This document shows positions 53,239 to 61,027 of a stretch of DNA of 64,000 bases, piece after piece. Origin of the DNA: Flavobacterium azizsancarii (GTDB lineage: Bacteria > Bacteroidota > Bacteroidia > Flavobacteriales > Flavobacteriaceae). Position numbers and translations under genes: made by a program. The DNA is taken from contig NZ_JAMZNK010000003.1 in assembly GCF_027980145.1 (NCBI RefSeq), forward strand, positions 62,001 to 126,000. Reading direction: 5' to 3'. The notes below the pieces were generated by a model that was not told the DNA's origin, did no database searches, and worked only from the letters and a program-made list of their open reading frames with translations. Every line of letters starts with the position of its first letter. Within the stretch, counting starts at the first letter, position 1.

Positions 53239-54819
53239 TTATTCTTCCGTAAGAAGTTTTATCAAACTGTCATCTCTTTTGTAAACGTCTTTATAAAAAT
53301 TCAAATTTCCATTTCTGTCTACCCAAGCTGTGAAATAACCAATATAAACAGGAATTTTCTTTTTTAGCGTGTACCAGCTTTCTTTTCCGGCATGCATCGC
53401 TCTATCAATTTTCTCCGGAGTCATGCTTGGATCTTGCTTTAAAAGTTCAATGGCTAATTCTCTTGGTTTCCCCACACGAACGCAACCATGACTAAAAGCT
53501 CTGTTTTCTCTTTCGAACAAACTTTTTGCCGGCGTATCGTGTAAATAAATATTATTTGAATTTGGGAATAAAAACTTCACCAAACCAAGCGAATTATTTT
53601 TTCCAGGCAACTGACGAACAGCACCATTATTCCATTCCAGATTTTTTTGTGCCAAATAATTTTTATTTTTCGCCATTCCGGGTTTAATCTCGCTTTTTAT
53701 GATACTTGGAGGGATATTCCAATATGGGCTAAAAACAATATTATTCATCATTCCGCTAAAAACCACGGTTTTAGTCATTGCTTTACCTACAACAACCGGA
53801 GATACAAAAACAATTTCGTGATTACGAATCAAATACAATTTGAATTCAGGAATATTAACCTCTATAAATTCTTTGCCTTTTTCGAGTTCAGGATCAATCC
53901 ATCTGCAGCGTTCCATATTGACAATGATAGTTTTAATTCTGTCTGAAACCGGAATGTTCAATTCAGCAATGTGTTCAGGTAAGATTATATTTTTTGGAGT
54001 TAATCCGTGGTGAGATTCGAAATTTTTAATCCCGGAAATTAATGTAGAATCACATACATTACTTTTACTGTTTTCCTTAAGATCTCCTGTTAGAAACAAT
54101 CTTTCTCTTATTTGTCCAATTGCAGCAACAGAATCTCCTTTTTTTAAACTTTTAAAACCTTCGCCAACTTCAATTGTTTTCCATCCGCCTTTTTTCTCTA
54201 TCTCTCGATATTGCTGTAATGCATCGCGAAGTTTGTAATATTGACTGAACATCTTACTTTTTTTATCATCACTAATGGTAGATTTTTTAAAAATAGAATC
54301 TGAAAACACCTGATAATTTACTTTCTTACGAGGTAAAAGCCATTCTAGTGATTTGGTCGTTTTTTCATCTACTCCGGACACTTTCTGAACATAATAAAAA
54401 TAGAGATTTGTAATCATCAAATCTGTGTCAGCTTTTGCTAATTTATTTTCAGGAATATGTTCAAAAATAGAACTGATATTTTCGTTATAAGGGAAATTTG
54501 CTTTTAAACCTTCCTGCTCGAGTCCTTTATATTTATTAAACAGCGTATTTGCAAATTCGACTACACCTTTATTATCCAGCCACAATTGAGTTGAATTGTT
54601 TTTCTTGTACAAAGCCAAAACCTGATCCTGAAATTTAACCACTTTGGGATATCTCTTGTAAAAAGCAGTAATACCGACGCTATCAATTGAAATTTTGAGT
54701 TCAGGTACCACTTTTTCAGAAGTCTCTTTCAGTTCTTCGCCTTTCTTTTCTGCTTTCTTATTGCAAGAAATCACTGAAAAAAGAAGGATAGCAGCAATCA
54801 GCGGATACAAAATTTTCAT
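53239..54819 (-). CDS. L,D-transpeptidase lipoprotein (YcbB/LdtD-like)
   Basis: A 526-residue lipoprotein (FSVISC, Cys19). The L,D-transpeptidase domain (about 320-480) contains HDTPAKSLFE and the catalytic Cys near 443 in FSHGCVRVGKP. A peptidoglycan-binding-like segment (SLKKGDSVAAIGQIRERLFL) precedes it, as in the large YcbB class. These enzymes form 3-3 cross-links in peptidoglycan or attach proteins to it. Single gene; a hairpin repeat precedes its 3' end. Confidence 0.93.
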   Translation of the reverse strand: MKILYPLIAAILLFSVISCNKKAEKKGEELKETSEKVVPELKISIDSVGITAFYKRYPKVVKFQDQVLALYKKNNSTQLWLDNKGVVEFANTLFNKYKGLEQEGLKANFPYNENISSIFEHIPENKLAKADTDLMITNLYFYYVQKVSGVDEKTTKSLEWLLPRKKVNYQVFSDSIFKKSTISDDKKSKMFSQYYKLRDALQQYREIEKKGGWKTIEVGEGFKSLKKGDSVAAIGQIRERLFLTGDLKENSKSNVCDSTLISGIKNFESHHGLTPKNIILPEHIAELNIPVSDRIKTIIVNMERCRWIDPELEKGKEFIEVNIPEFKLYLIRNHEIVFVSPVVVGKAMTKTVVFSGMMNNIVFSPYWNIPPSIIKSEIKPGMAKNKNYLAQKNLEWNNGAVRQLPGKNNSLGLVKFLFPNSNNIYLHDTPAKSLFERENRAFSHGCVRVGKPRELAIELLKQDPSMTPEKIDRAMHAGKESWYTLKKKIPVYIGYFTAWVDRNGNLNFYKDVYKRDDSLIKLLTEE

Positions 54820-54948
54820 AATATTATTTTTAATAAAAATAGAAAAGTTTTGGTGAAAACAAAGTATTTATACAAAAATTAATATTTGCCTTACAAACCT
54901 GCAAAAGCGATCAAAGAAAAATACTGATTTCCTAAAATACAAAGTATA

Positions 54949-54985
54949 AAAAAACTCCAGCTAACATGACTTAACTGGAGTTTTT
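54949..54985. terminator. Bidirectional terminator after the DUF1573 gene
   Basis: Perfect stem AAAACTCCAG / CTGGAGTTTT with a 14-base loop and A/T tracts on both sides. Confidence 0.88.
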
Positions 54986-55008
54986 CGCTTTATAACTAAC
55001 CTTTATTT

Positions 55009-55425
55009 TTAGATTACTGTACCTTTTAGAGTAAGTACTTTTGGAGTACTTTCTGCACTTGTCGTAACAGTAACTGTTTTTGTAAAACCACCTTTATTGG
55101 CAGCGTTGTACGTTGCCGTTACTTTCGCTGATTTACCAGGTAAAATTGGTTCTTTTGTATAATCTGTCGCAGTACAACCGCAAGATCCCTGAACATTTGT
55201 AATCACTACTGCTGTCTTTCCTGTATTTTTAAATTCGTAAACAATCGCTTTTGGTGTTCCCTGAGGAATCTGACCTACATCGATAGTTTCTGCTTTCCAT
55301 ACAATTGTCGAAGCAGCAGCTTCAACCAATTTTTCTTCAGAAGTCATAGATTGTATTGGTGCAATTGCTGAAAAAGACATTAAGCTTAAAGCTAAGGCTA
55401 ACATCGAAATTTTGATCATTTTCAT
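55009..55425 (-). CDS. DUF1573 secreted protein
   Basis: A 138-residue exported protein. After a signal peptide (1-21) it has the Ig-like DUF1573 fold with VYEFKNTGKTAVVITNVQGSCGCTATDYTKEPILPGKSA, whose CGCT motif is a family hallmark. In Bacteroidota such proteins are common and their role is unsettled. A good -7 box lies about 42 bases upstream. It is divergent from the histidine kinase gene. Confidence 0.93.
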   Translation of the reverse strand: MKMIKISMLALALSLMSFSAIAPIQSMTSEEKLVEAAASTIVWKAETIDVGQIPQGTPKAIVYEFKNTGKTAVVITNVQGSCGCTATDYTKEPILPGKSAKVTATYNAANKGGFTKTVTVTTSAESTPKVLTLKGTVI

Positions 55426-55466
55426 AATTATATATTTTAATGGTTTATAGTTCTAATTTTGTTTTA

Positions 55467-55474
55467 CAAAGGTA
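55467..55474 (-). promoter_or_regulatory. Putative -7 box of the DUF1573 gene
   Basis: TACCTTTG on the minus strand, an exact TAnnTTTG match and identical to the typA box. No TTTG at -33 was found. Confidence 0.5.
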
Positions 55475-55526
55475 ATTCAGACAAATCCTAATCGCTGTTA
55501 ACCACTTTCAAATCTTTGTTAATGAC

Positions 55527-55557
55527 TTGTTAATCGCCGTTTTTAAGTCTAAATTTG
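55527..55557 (+). promoter_or_regulatory. Putative promoter of the two-component system
   Basis: TTG (55527-55529) and TAAATTTG (55550-55557) are 20 bases apart, close to the ideal Bacteroidota spacing. The TTG start codon is 30 bases downstream. Confidence 0.6.
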
Positions 55558-55587
55558 ATTAATATTACAGTCTAAAAACCGCATTTT

Positions 55588-56850
55588 TTGAAAATAAATA
55601 AACTCAATAGCATTATCCTTCTGGGACTTGTAGCCATTATTAGTATATTGGTGGCACAATTGCTTTGGACTAAAGAAGCTTTTACCCTGGAACAAAAAAA
55701 ACTAAGCCAGAAAGCAAACATCGCTTTGCTTGAAGTTGCCAGAAAATTATACGAAGGAAAAGATCATGAAGCATCTTGTCAGAACCCAGTTCAAAAAATT
55801 TCGAACGATTATTATATTGTAAATATTCAGAACGATTTTGAACCAGATATTTTAGAATTCTATTTGAGATCAGAGTTTAAAAAAATGAATATTACAACTG
55901 ATTTTGAATACGCAGTCTACAATTGCCAAAGTGATGAAATGGTTTACGGAAAGTATATTTCGTTTTCTGAAAAAGAAAAAAAAAAAAGAACGGTTTCTTT
56001 TCCAAAGCACAAAAATTTAGTATATTACTTTGCCATTCGTTTTCCCAACGAAACGACATATTTGTTCAGTTCTATGCGCTTTTGGTTTATACTTTCGATC
56101 GCTCTAATTCTGATTTTATTGATTTACGTATATTCGATTTTTACGCTTTTACAGCAAAAAAAATACTCAGAATTGCAACGGGATTTCATCAATAATATGA
56201 CGCACGAATTCAAAACACCTTTATCTTCTATTTTAATAGCTTCAAAATACCTAAGTGAACAAAACCCAATTAAAGACGATAAAAAATTGCATACGTACAC
56301 GAATATTATTATCAACCAAAGTCACAAACTGAACAATCATATTGAGAAAATTTTAAATATTGCCAAATCAGATTATGCTCCTTTAGAATTAAAAAAAGAA
56401 ATGGTTTTAATTGTTCCTATTATCGAAGAAACTATCGAAAATATTCAATTGAAATATCCTGAAGCTTCTATTAAAATCCAAACGCCGTCGAATGAATATC
56501 AGATAGAAACCGATGTTTTTCATTTCTCCAATCTGGTTTATAATTTATTGGACAATGCTATAAAATACTGCAACGAAAAACCGGAAATCACAATTGGAAT
56601 TTCAACGGAAAATTCAATTATAAAGATGACTTTTAGTGATAACGGAATCGGAATTTCTCCCAAAAACATGTCTTTTGTATTTGATAAATTTTACCGTGCT
56701 CAAAACGAAAAAAGCAATGAGGTAAACGGTTTTGGACTTGGTTTGTATTATGTAAAAGAAATTTGCAACTTGCATAACTGGAAAATAAAAGTACAAAATA
56801 ACCCCACAAACGGCATTACTATAACTTTGTCAATTCCTTATAAAAAATGA
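55588..56850 (+). CDS. Sensor histidine kinase (RprX-like)
   Basis: A 420-residue kinase with two membrane segments (about 8-27 and 161-185) around a periplasmic sensor domain of about 130 residues, then a HisKA domain (phosphoacceptor His near 206 in MTHEFKTPLSSIL), an N-box (LVYNLLDNAIKYC), DNGIGIS and GFGLGLYYVKEI. The start is TTG (55588); no ATG lies near, and the preceding promoter fits it. The response regulator gene overlaps by 4 bases (ATGA), so they are a pair. The architecture matches the RprX/RprY system of Bacteroides; the signal is unknown. Confidence 0.93.
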   Translation: MKINKLNSIILLGLVAIISILVAQLLWTKEAFTLEQKKLSQKANIALLEVARKLYEGKDHEASCQNPVQKISNDYYIVNIQNDFEPDILEFYLRSEFKKMNITTDFEYAVYNCQSDEMVYGKYISFSEKEKKKRTVSFPKHKNLVYYFAIRFPNETTYLFSSMRFWFILSIALILILLIYVYSIFTLLQQKKYSELQRDFINNMTHEFKTPLSSILIASKYLSEQNPIKDDKKLHTYTNIIINQSHKLNNHIEKILNIAKSDYAPLELKKEMVLIVPIIEETIENIQLKYPEASIKIQTPSNEYQIETDVFHFSNLVYNLLDNAIKYCNEKPEITIGISTENSIIKMTFSDNGIGISPKNMSFVFDKFYRAQNEKSNEVNGFGLGLYYVKEICNLHNWKIKVQNNPTNGITITLSIPYKK

Positions 56851-57530
56851 AACAATTCAAAATACTTTATACCGAAGACGATGAAACATTAGCTTTTTTG
56901 ACCAAAGACAATTTGGAACAAAACAACTATGAAGTGGTGCATTGCTGCGACGGAAAACTGGGTTTGGAGACCTTTAAAAAAGAAAATTTTGACATTTGTA
57001 TTTTTGATATCATGATGCCCAAAATGGATGGTTTTGAATTGGCTACTGAAATTAGGAAATTGAATACTGATATTCCGATTATTTTCCTTTCGGCTAAGAC
57101 TTTAAAAGAAGACCGTATTAAAGGATTGCGATTGGGTGCCGATGATTATTTGGTAAAGCCTTTTAGTATCGAAGAATTGCTTTTGAAAATTGAAATTTTT
57201 CTAAAGCGTTCTCAGAAAAATATTCCCGTAGAAAAAAACTTTTATCAGATTGGAAAGTATCAATTTGATATTAACAATTTTATTCTTTTTAATGAAAGTG
57301 AAAAAATTAGTCTTACACAACGTGAAGCTGATTTACTAAAATTATTTCTTGATAATAAAAATTTGGTTTTAAAAAGAGAGCAGATTTTAACTTCGCTCTG
57401 GGGAACTGACGATTATTTTATGGGACGAAGCCTGGACGTTTTTATTTCGCGTTTGCGTAAAATTTTGATTAATGAAACAGGGATTTCTATAGAAAACCTT
57501 CATGGAATTGGGTTTCGGTTTACGATGTAG
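56847..57530 (+). CDS. OmpR-family response regulator (RprY-like)
   Basis: A 227-residue regulator with a receiver domain (1-120; Asp54 in ICIFDIMMP, Thr in IIFLSAKT, Lys in YLVKPF) and a winged-helix DNA-binding domain (about 130-227; LTQREADLLKLFLDN, SLDVFISRLRKIL, ENLHGIGFRF). It overlaps the kinase gene by 4 bases. As an OmpR-type protein it should bind direct repeats near its target promoters; none can be named from this window. Confidence 0.95.
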   Translation: MKQFKILYTEDDETLAFLTKDNLEQNNYEVVHCCDGKLGLETFKKENFDICIFDIMMPKMDGFELATEIRKLNTDIPIIFLSAKTLKEDRIKGLRLGADDYLVKPFSIEELLLKIEIFLKRSQKNIPVEKNFYQIGKYQFDINNFILFNESEKISLTQREADLLKLFLDNKNLVLKREQILTSLWGTDDYFMGRSLDVFISRLRKILINETGISIENLHGIGFRFTM

Positions 57531-57881
57531 TTTTATTTTTTTTAGCGCATCATAAAGTAATCACAAAGATTGTCCTTCAGATTTCTATGATAAAAACTAA
57601 TTTTTATTTCAACGGATTAAAATCCGTTGCTACAATATAAATCATTCCTCTGGAATTTTTTTTAAAGTTCCGATAGGAACAAAATATATTGTAGGGATGG
57701 ATTTTAATCCATCATTCGCAATCAGAACCTAATCTTGTCCTTCTTAGTAACGAGGAATCTCTGCACTATTCAGTAAAACAATATCTGAAATTAAAAAATA
57801 ACAATTCTGCTAAAATTAGGGAAAAATCTGTAAAACAAGTTTTAAAAACTTTCGTAATTTTAAGATATAAATTTCCTGGAT
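57531..57881. other. Gap with a large nested palindrome
   Basis: A 351-base gap with no gene between the response regulator and the MBL-fold gene. It contains the repeat at 57614-57710. The remaining sequence is A+T-rich; TAAATTTC at 57868-57875 is a near match to a -7 box. Confidence 0.5.
57614..57710. repeat. Symmetrical nested inverted repeat
   Basis: GGATTAAAATCC (57614-57625), five bases, then TACAATATA (57631-57639); mirrored by TATATTGTA (57685-57693), five bases, then GGATTTTAATCC (57699-57710). Both arm pairs are perfect. The centre has GTTCC-GATA-GGAAC and a TTCCTCTGGAA hairpin. The symmetry is too exact to be chance. Confidence 0.9.
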
Positions 57882-58646
57882 ATGAAATTACATCACTTAC
57901 GCAATGCTACTTTAGTTATCGAAACTGAAACCGATGTTATATTGGTTGATCCCATGTTAGGAAAAAGAAAAACAATTCCACCTTTTACCCTCTTTCGTTA
58001 TAAACCCAAAAGAAACCCGCTTGTCGCTTTGCCTAAAAACAGCAGGGATATTTTGAGCAGAGTCACTATTTGTCTCATTACCCATTTGCATGCTGACCAT
58101 ATTGATAAAGCTGGCGAAATTTTTCTAAGACGAAAAAGTATTCCTGTCGTTTGCAGCATAAAAGATGAAAATGCTTTGACAAAAAGAGGGCTAAACATCA
58201 TTCAAAGCTTGAGTTATTGGGAACCACAAGATTTTTTAGGTGGTAAGATTACTGGAATTCCTGCCATTCACGGTTACGGATTTATTGCAAAACTGATGGG
58301 AAATGTGATGGGTTTTCATATTGAATTACCAAACCAAAAATCGATTTATATCAGTTCTGATACGATTTTTACAGAACATGTTCAAAAAGTTTTAATTGAA
58401 TTTAAACCAGATATTGCAACAGTTGCCTGCGGAACGGCACGTTTAGATATCGGTCAGCCGTTATTGATGCGAATGAACGATATTTTGAAGTTTGCTGCAT
58501 TGGCTCCTGGAAAAGTTTTCGCCAATCATTTAGAAGCCTTAAACCATTGCCCAACTACCAGAATTGAGTTAAGCGTAGCACTTTCTGTACATGATCTTCT
58601 GGATAAAGTTGACATTCCTGACGATGGAACTTGTGTGGAATATTGA
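57882..58646 (+). CDS. Metallo-beta-lactamase-fold hydrolase
   Basis: A 254-residue cytoplasmic protein (UlaG/L-ascorbate-6-P lactonase-like branch of the MBL fold). The metal site HLHADH is at residues 68-73, with Asp23 in LVDPMLG, a further His in AIHGYGF and Asp in ISSDTIF. Such proteins include phosphodiesterases and lactonases; no substrate can be named. Its stop codon abuts that of the convergent radical SAM gene with no space between. Confidence 0.9.
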   Translation: MKLHHLRNATLVIETETDVILVDPMLGKRKTIPPFTLFRYKPKRNPLVALPKNSRDILSRVTICLITHLHADHIDKAGEIFLRRKSIPVVCSIKDENALTKRGLNIIQSLSYWEPQDFLGGKITGIPAIHGYGFIAKLMGNVMGFHIELPNQKSIYISSDTIFTEHVQKVLIEFKPDIATVACGTARLDIGQPLLMRMNDILKFAALAPGKVFANHLEALNHCPTTRIELSVALSVHDLLDKVDIPDDGTCVEY

Positions 58647-60881
58647 TTATAAAACCAATAATCCAAATTCACGTAATGTATTAATTGGTTTGGAATACCA
58701 AAACAATTCAAAGTCATCTAAACTCGTTTCAAAATCTGATTTTACTTCCTGAAAAGTATAATTCTTAGCATTCGAAATCGTGATTTTAGTTAAAATTTCA
58801 ACCAGCCATTCGCCTTCTTCTTTATTGGTCTGAATATTGAAACTCTCTTTTTTATCATGAAAAGTAAAAGTCATCATTTCCCATGAATTTCCTTTTTTCG
58901 ATTTTGTAAAATGTTCAGCAAAAGGTTTTCCTCCCAGCCAAACTACTTTTGCATTTGGTTTTGTATTAAAATCATTTCCTTCTTCAAGTGCATTAAAAAT
59001 AAAGTCGGGATCAATTTTTGTTTTCGGTATTTTAAAATCGAACCAATCCTGTAGTTCGTAATCAAAGCAAATTCCGTGCATGAAATTAAAGAGCGATTTC
59101 TTTAATCCAAAACTAAATTTATCATGATTGATTCCTGTAGAATCTGTATAGTCGATATCATTATTGGCAAAAGTACCAATGACTTCAGTCTTTTTTGTAA
59201 CGCCAAATTTCTCCGGATACAATCCAACGGGACTATGAGCTGTCATCGCAAACTGATGCCAAAATCCGGATTGTAAAATTCCTGCTTCAAACAATTGGCG
59301 TACCATTTCCAGACTGTCAACGGTTTCCTGAATCGTTTGTGTTGGATATCCATACATCAAATAGGCGTGAACCATAATACCGGCTTCCGTGAAATTTCGG
59401 GTCACTTTTGCGACTTGTTCTACCGTTACACCTTTGTCTATTAATTTTAATAAACGATCAGAAGCTACTTCCAGACCGCCTGAAACGGCAATACATCCGG
59501 AAGCTTTTAACAACAAACAAAGATCTTTAGAAAAACTTTTCTCAAATCGAATGTTTGTCCACCAGGTTACGGCTAGTTTTCGGCGTAGAATTTCTAAAGC
59601 CAAAGCGCGCATCAAAGCCGGAGGAGCTGCTTCATCTACAAAATGAAAACCATTCTGACCCGTTTGCAGCATCATATCTTCCATACGATCACACAACAAA
59701 TTGGCAGCAACAGGCTCATATACTTTGATATAATCTAATGAAATATCACAAAAGGTACATTTACCCCAGTAACAGCCGTGTGCCATGGTGAGTTTATTCC
59801 AACGTCCATCGCTCCACATTCTGTGCATCGGATTCACGATTTCGATTACCGAAATGTATTTATCCAAAGACAAATCTGAATAATCAGGCGTTCCTACGTA
59901 AGCTTGTTTGTAATCATGTTTTAAGGAATTGTTTTTATACACCACTTTTCCGTCTTCCAGAAGAAAGGTTCTTTTGTATTGCTTCTCTTCTTTCGACTCC
60001 GCTCGGGAAGACAAATTTTGAACAAGTTCTTCTATTGGAACTTCACCATCGTCTAAAGTTATAAAATCGAAGAACTCAAAAACACGTGCATCCGAAAGGG
60101 AACGCAATTCGGTATTTGGGAAACCTCCGCCCATCGAAATCTTAATTTCGGGATGATGTTGTTTAATCCATTGAGCACAACGAAAAGCGCTATATAAATT
60201 CCCGGGAAAGGGAACAGAAATCAGAAAAAATGTAGGTTGAATCGTTTCAATCTTCGCTTTTAAAATCGAAATTAGAATTGCATCGATATAAGTTGGTTCT
60301 TGTTGTAAAGCTTGGTACAATTCATCAAAAGAATTAGCACTTCGGCCCAAACGTTCAGCATATCGGCTAAAACCAAAATTTTCGTCGACACATTCAACAA
60401 TATAATCGGAGATATCTTCAAGGTACAAAGTCGCCAAATGTTTTGCTTTATCCTGAGTTCCCATAGTTCCAAAAGCCCAATCGAGTTCTTCTAATTGTGC
60501 AAAACGAGAAGCTTCCGGCAGAAAATCTTCCTGACAAATTTGCAAAGCCAATGTTGGATTTTTCCCCTGCAAAAACTGAATTACAGCATCAATCGTTTTG
60601 ACATATTCATCTTGTAAAGCAAAAATACGTTTGGAGTTATCTGAAACTTCATCCCTCGACTCCGCGCGGGAGGACACGTTTTCAAAAAGGCCCTGAGAAT
60701 AAAGAAACAAATCTATCAATCCTTTTTTCGAAAACAACTCCAAAATCACATCAATACCCAAATCAGCCTGAACCGCTTCGATATTTTTGGTATTCAGAAA
60801 TCCTTTTATATACGCTGTCGCCGGATACGGAGTATTCAGTTGGGTAAAAGGCGGCGTAACAACAAAAAGTTTGGTTTTCAA
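58647..60881 (-). CDS. Radical SAM protein with B12-binding-like N-terminus
   Basis: A 744-residue protein. The start MKTKLFVVTPPFTQLNTPYPATAY resembles the cobalamin-binding domain of B12-dependent radical SAM enzymes, and MGGGFPN with LDDGE (about 250-282) fits its later part. The radical SAM cluster motif is GCYWGKCTFC with Cys370, Cys375 and Cys378: CX4CX2C, one residue longer than the usual CX3CX2C. HFVDEAAPP and the SGGLEVASDRLLKLIDKG follow as in this family. Function unknown. Two insertions, SSRAESRDE (70-78) and SSRAESKEE (291-299), are almost identical and match a dispersed repeat in this genome (see findings). The stop abuts the MBL gene. Confidence 0.88.
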   Translation of the reverse strand: MKTKLFVVTPPFTQLNTPYPATAYIKGFLNTKNIEAVQADLGIDVILELFSKKGLIDLFLYSQGLFENVSSRAESRDEVSDNSKRIFALQDEYVKTIDAVIQFLQGKNPTLALQICQEDFLPEASRFAQLEELDWAFGTMGTQDKAKHLATLYLEDISDYIVECVDENFGFSRYAERLGRSANSFDELYQALQQEPTYIDAILISILKAKIETIQPTFFLISVPFPGNLYSAFRCAQWIKQHHPEIKISMGGGFPNTELRSLSDARVFEFFDFITLDDGEVPIEELVQNLSSRAESKEEKQYKRTFLLEDGKVVYKNNSLKHDYKQAYVGTPDYSDLSLDKYISVIEIVNPMHRMWSDGRWNKLTMAHGCYWGKCTFCDISLDYIKVYEPVAANLLCDRMEDMMLQTGQNGFHFVDEAAPPALMRALALEILRRKLAVTWWTNIRFEKSFSKDLCLLLKASGCIAVSGGLEVASDRLLKLIDKGVTVEQVAKVTRNFTEAGIMVHAYLMYGYPTQTIQETVDSLEMVRQLFEAGILQSGFWHQFAMTAHSPVGLYPEKFGVTKKTEVIGTFANNDIDYTDSTGINHDKFSFGLKKSLFNFMHGICFDYELQDWFDFKIPKTKIDPDFIFNALEEGNDFNTKPNAKVVWLGGKPFAEHFTKSKKGNSWEMMTFTFHDKKESFNIQTNKEEGEWLVEILTKITISNAKNYTFQEVKSDFETSLDDFELFWYSKPINTLREFGLLVL
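59985..60014 (-). repeat. Dispersed repeat B inside the radical SAM gene, second copy
   Basis: On the minus strand TTGTCTTCCCGAGCGGAGTC then GAAAGAAGAG encodes LSSRAESKEE (290-299) in frame. It matches intergenic repeat B (TTGTCAGCTGAGCGGAGTCG at 49640-49658). Confidence 0.75.
60648..60677 (-). repeat. Dispersed repeat B inside the radical SAM gene, first copy
   Basis: On the minus strand GTGTCCTCCCGCGCGGAGTC then GAGGGATGAA encodes VSSRAESRDE (69-78) in frame. It resembles the copy at 59985-60014 and intergenic repeat B. Confidence 0.75.
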
Positions 60882-60977
60882 AAGGAATTATTTTTTTTGC
60901 AAAAATACGGCATATTTAGTGAATTTTCAGGAAAAGATTCAAGTTCTAGTTTTAGTTTTATTTTGTAGATATTTAAT

Positions 60978-60985
60978 TACATTTG
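60978..60985 (+). promoter_or_regulatory. Putative -7 box of the third T9SS gene
   Basis: TACATTTG matches TAnnTTTG exactly, 42 bases before the ATG at 61028. A TTTG is present at 60962 but only 12 bases away, closer than usual. Confidence 0.4.
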
Positions 60986-61027
60986 CGAGAATCCAAATTT
61001 TAGTCATATATATTACGATAACTATCA

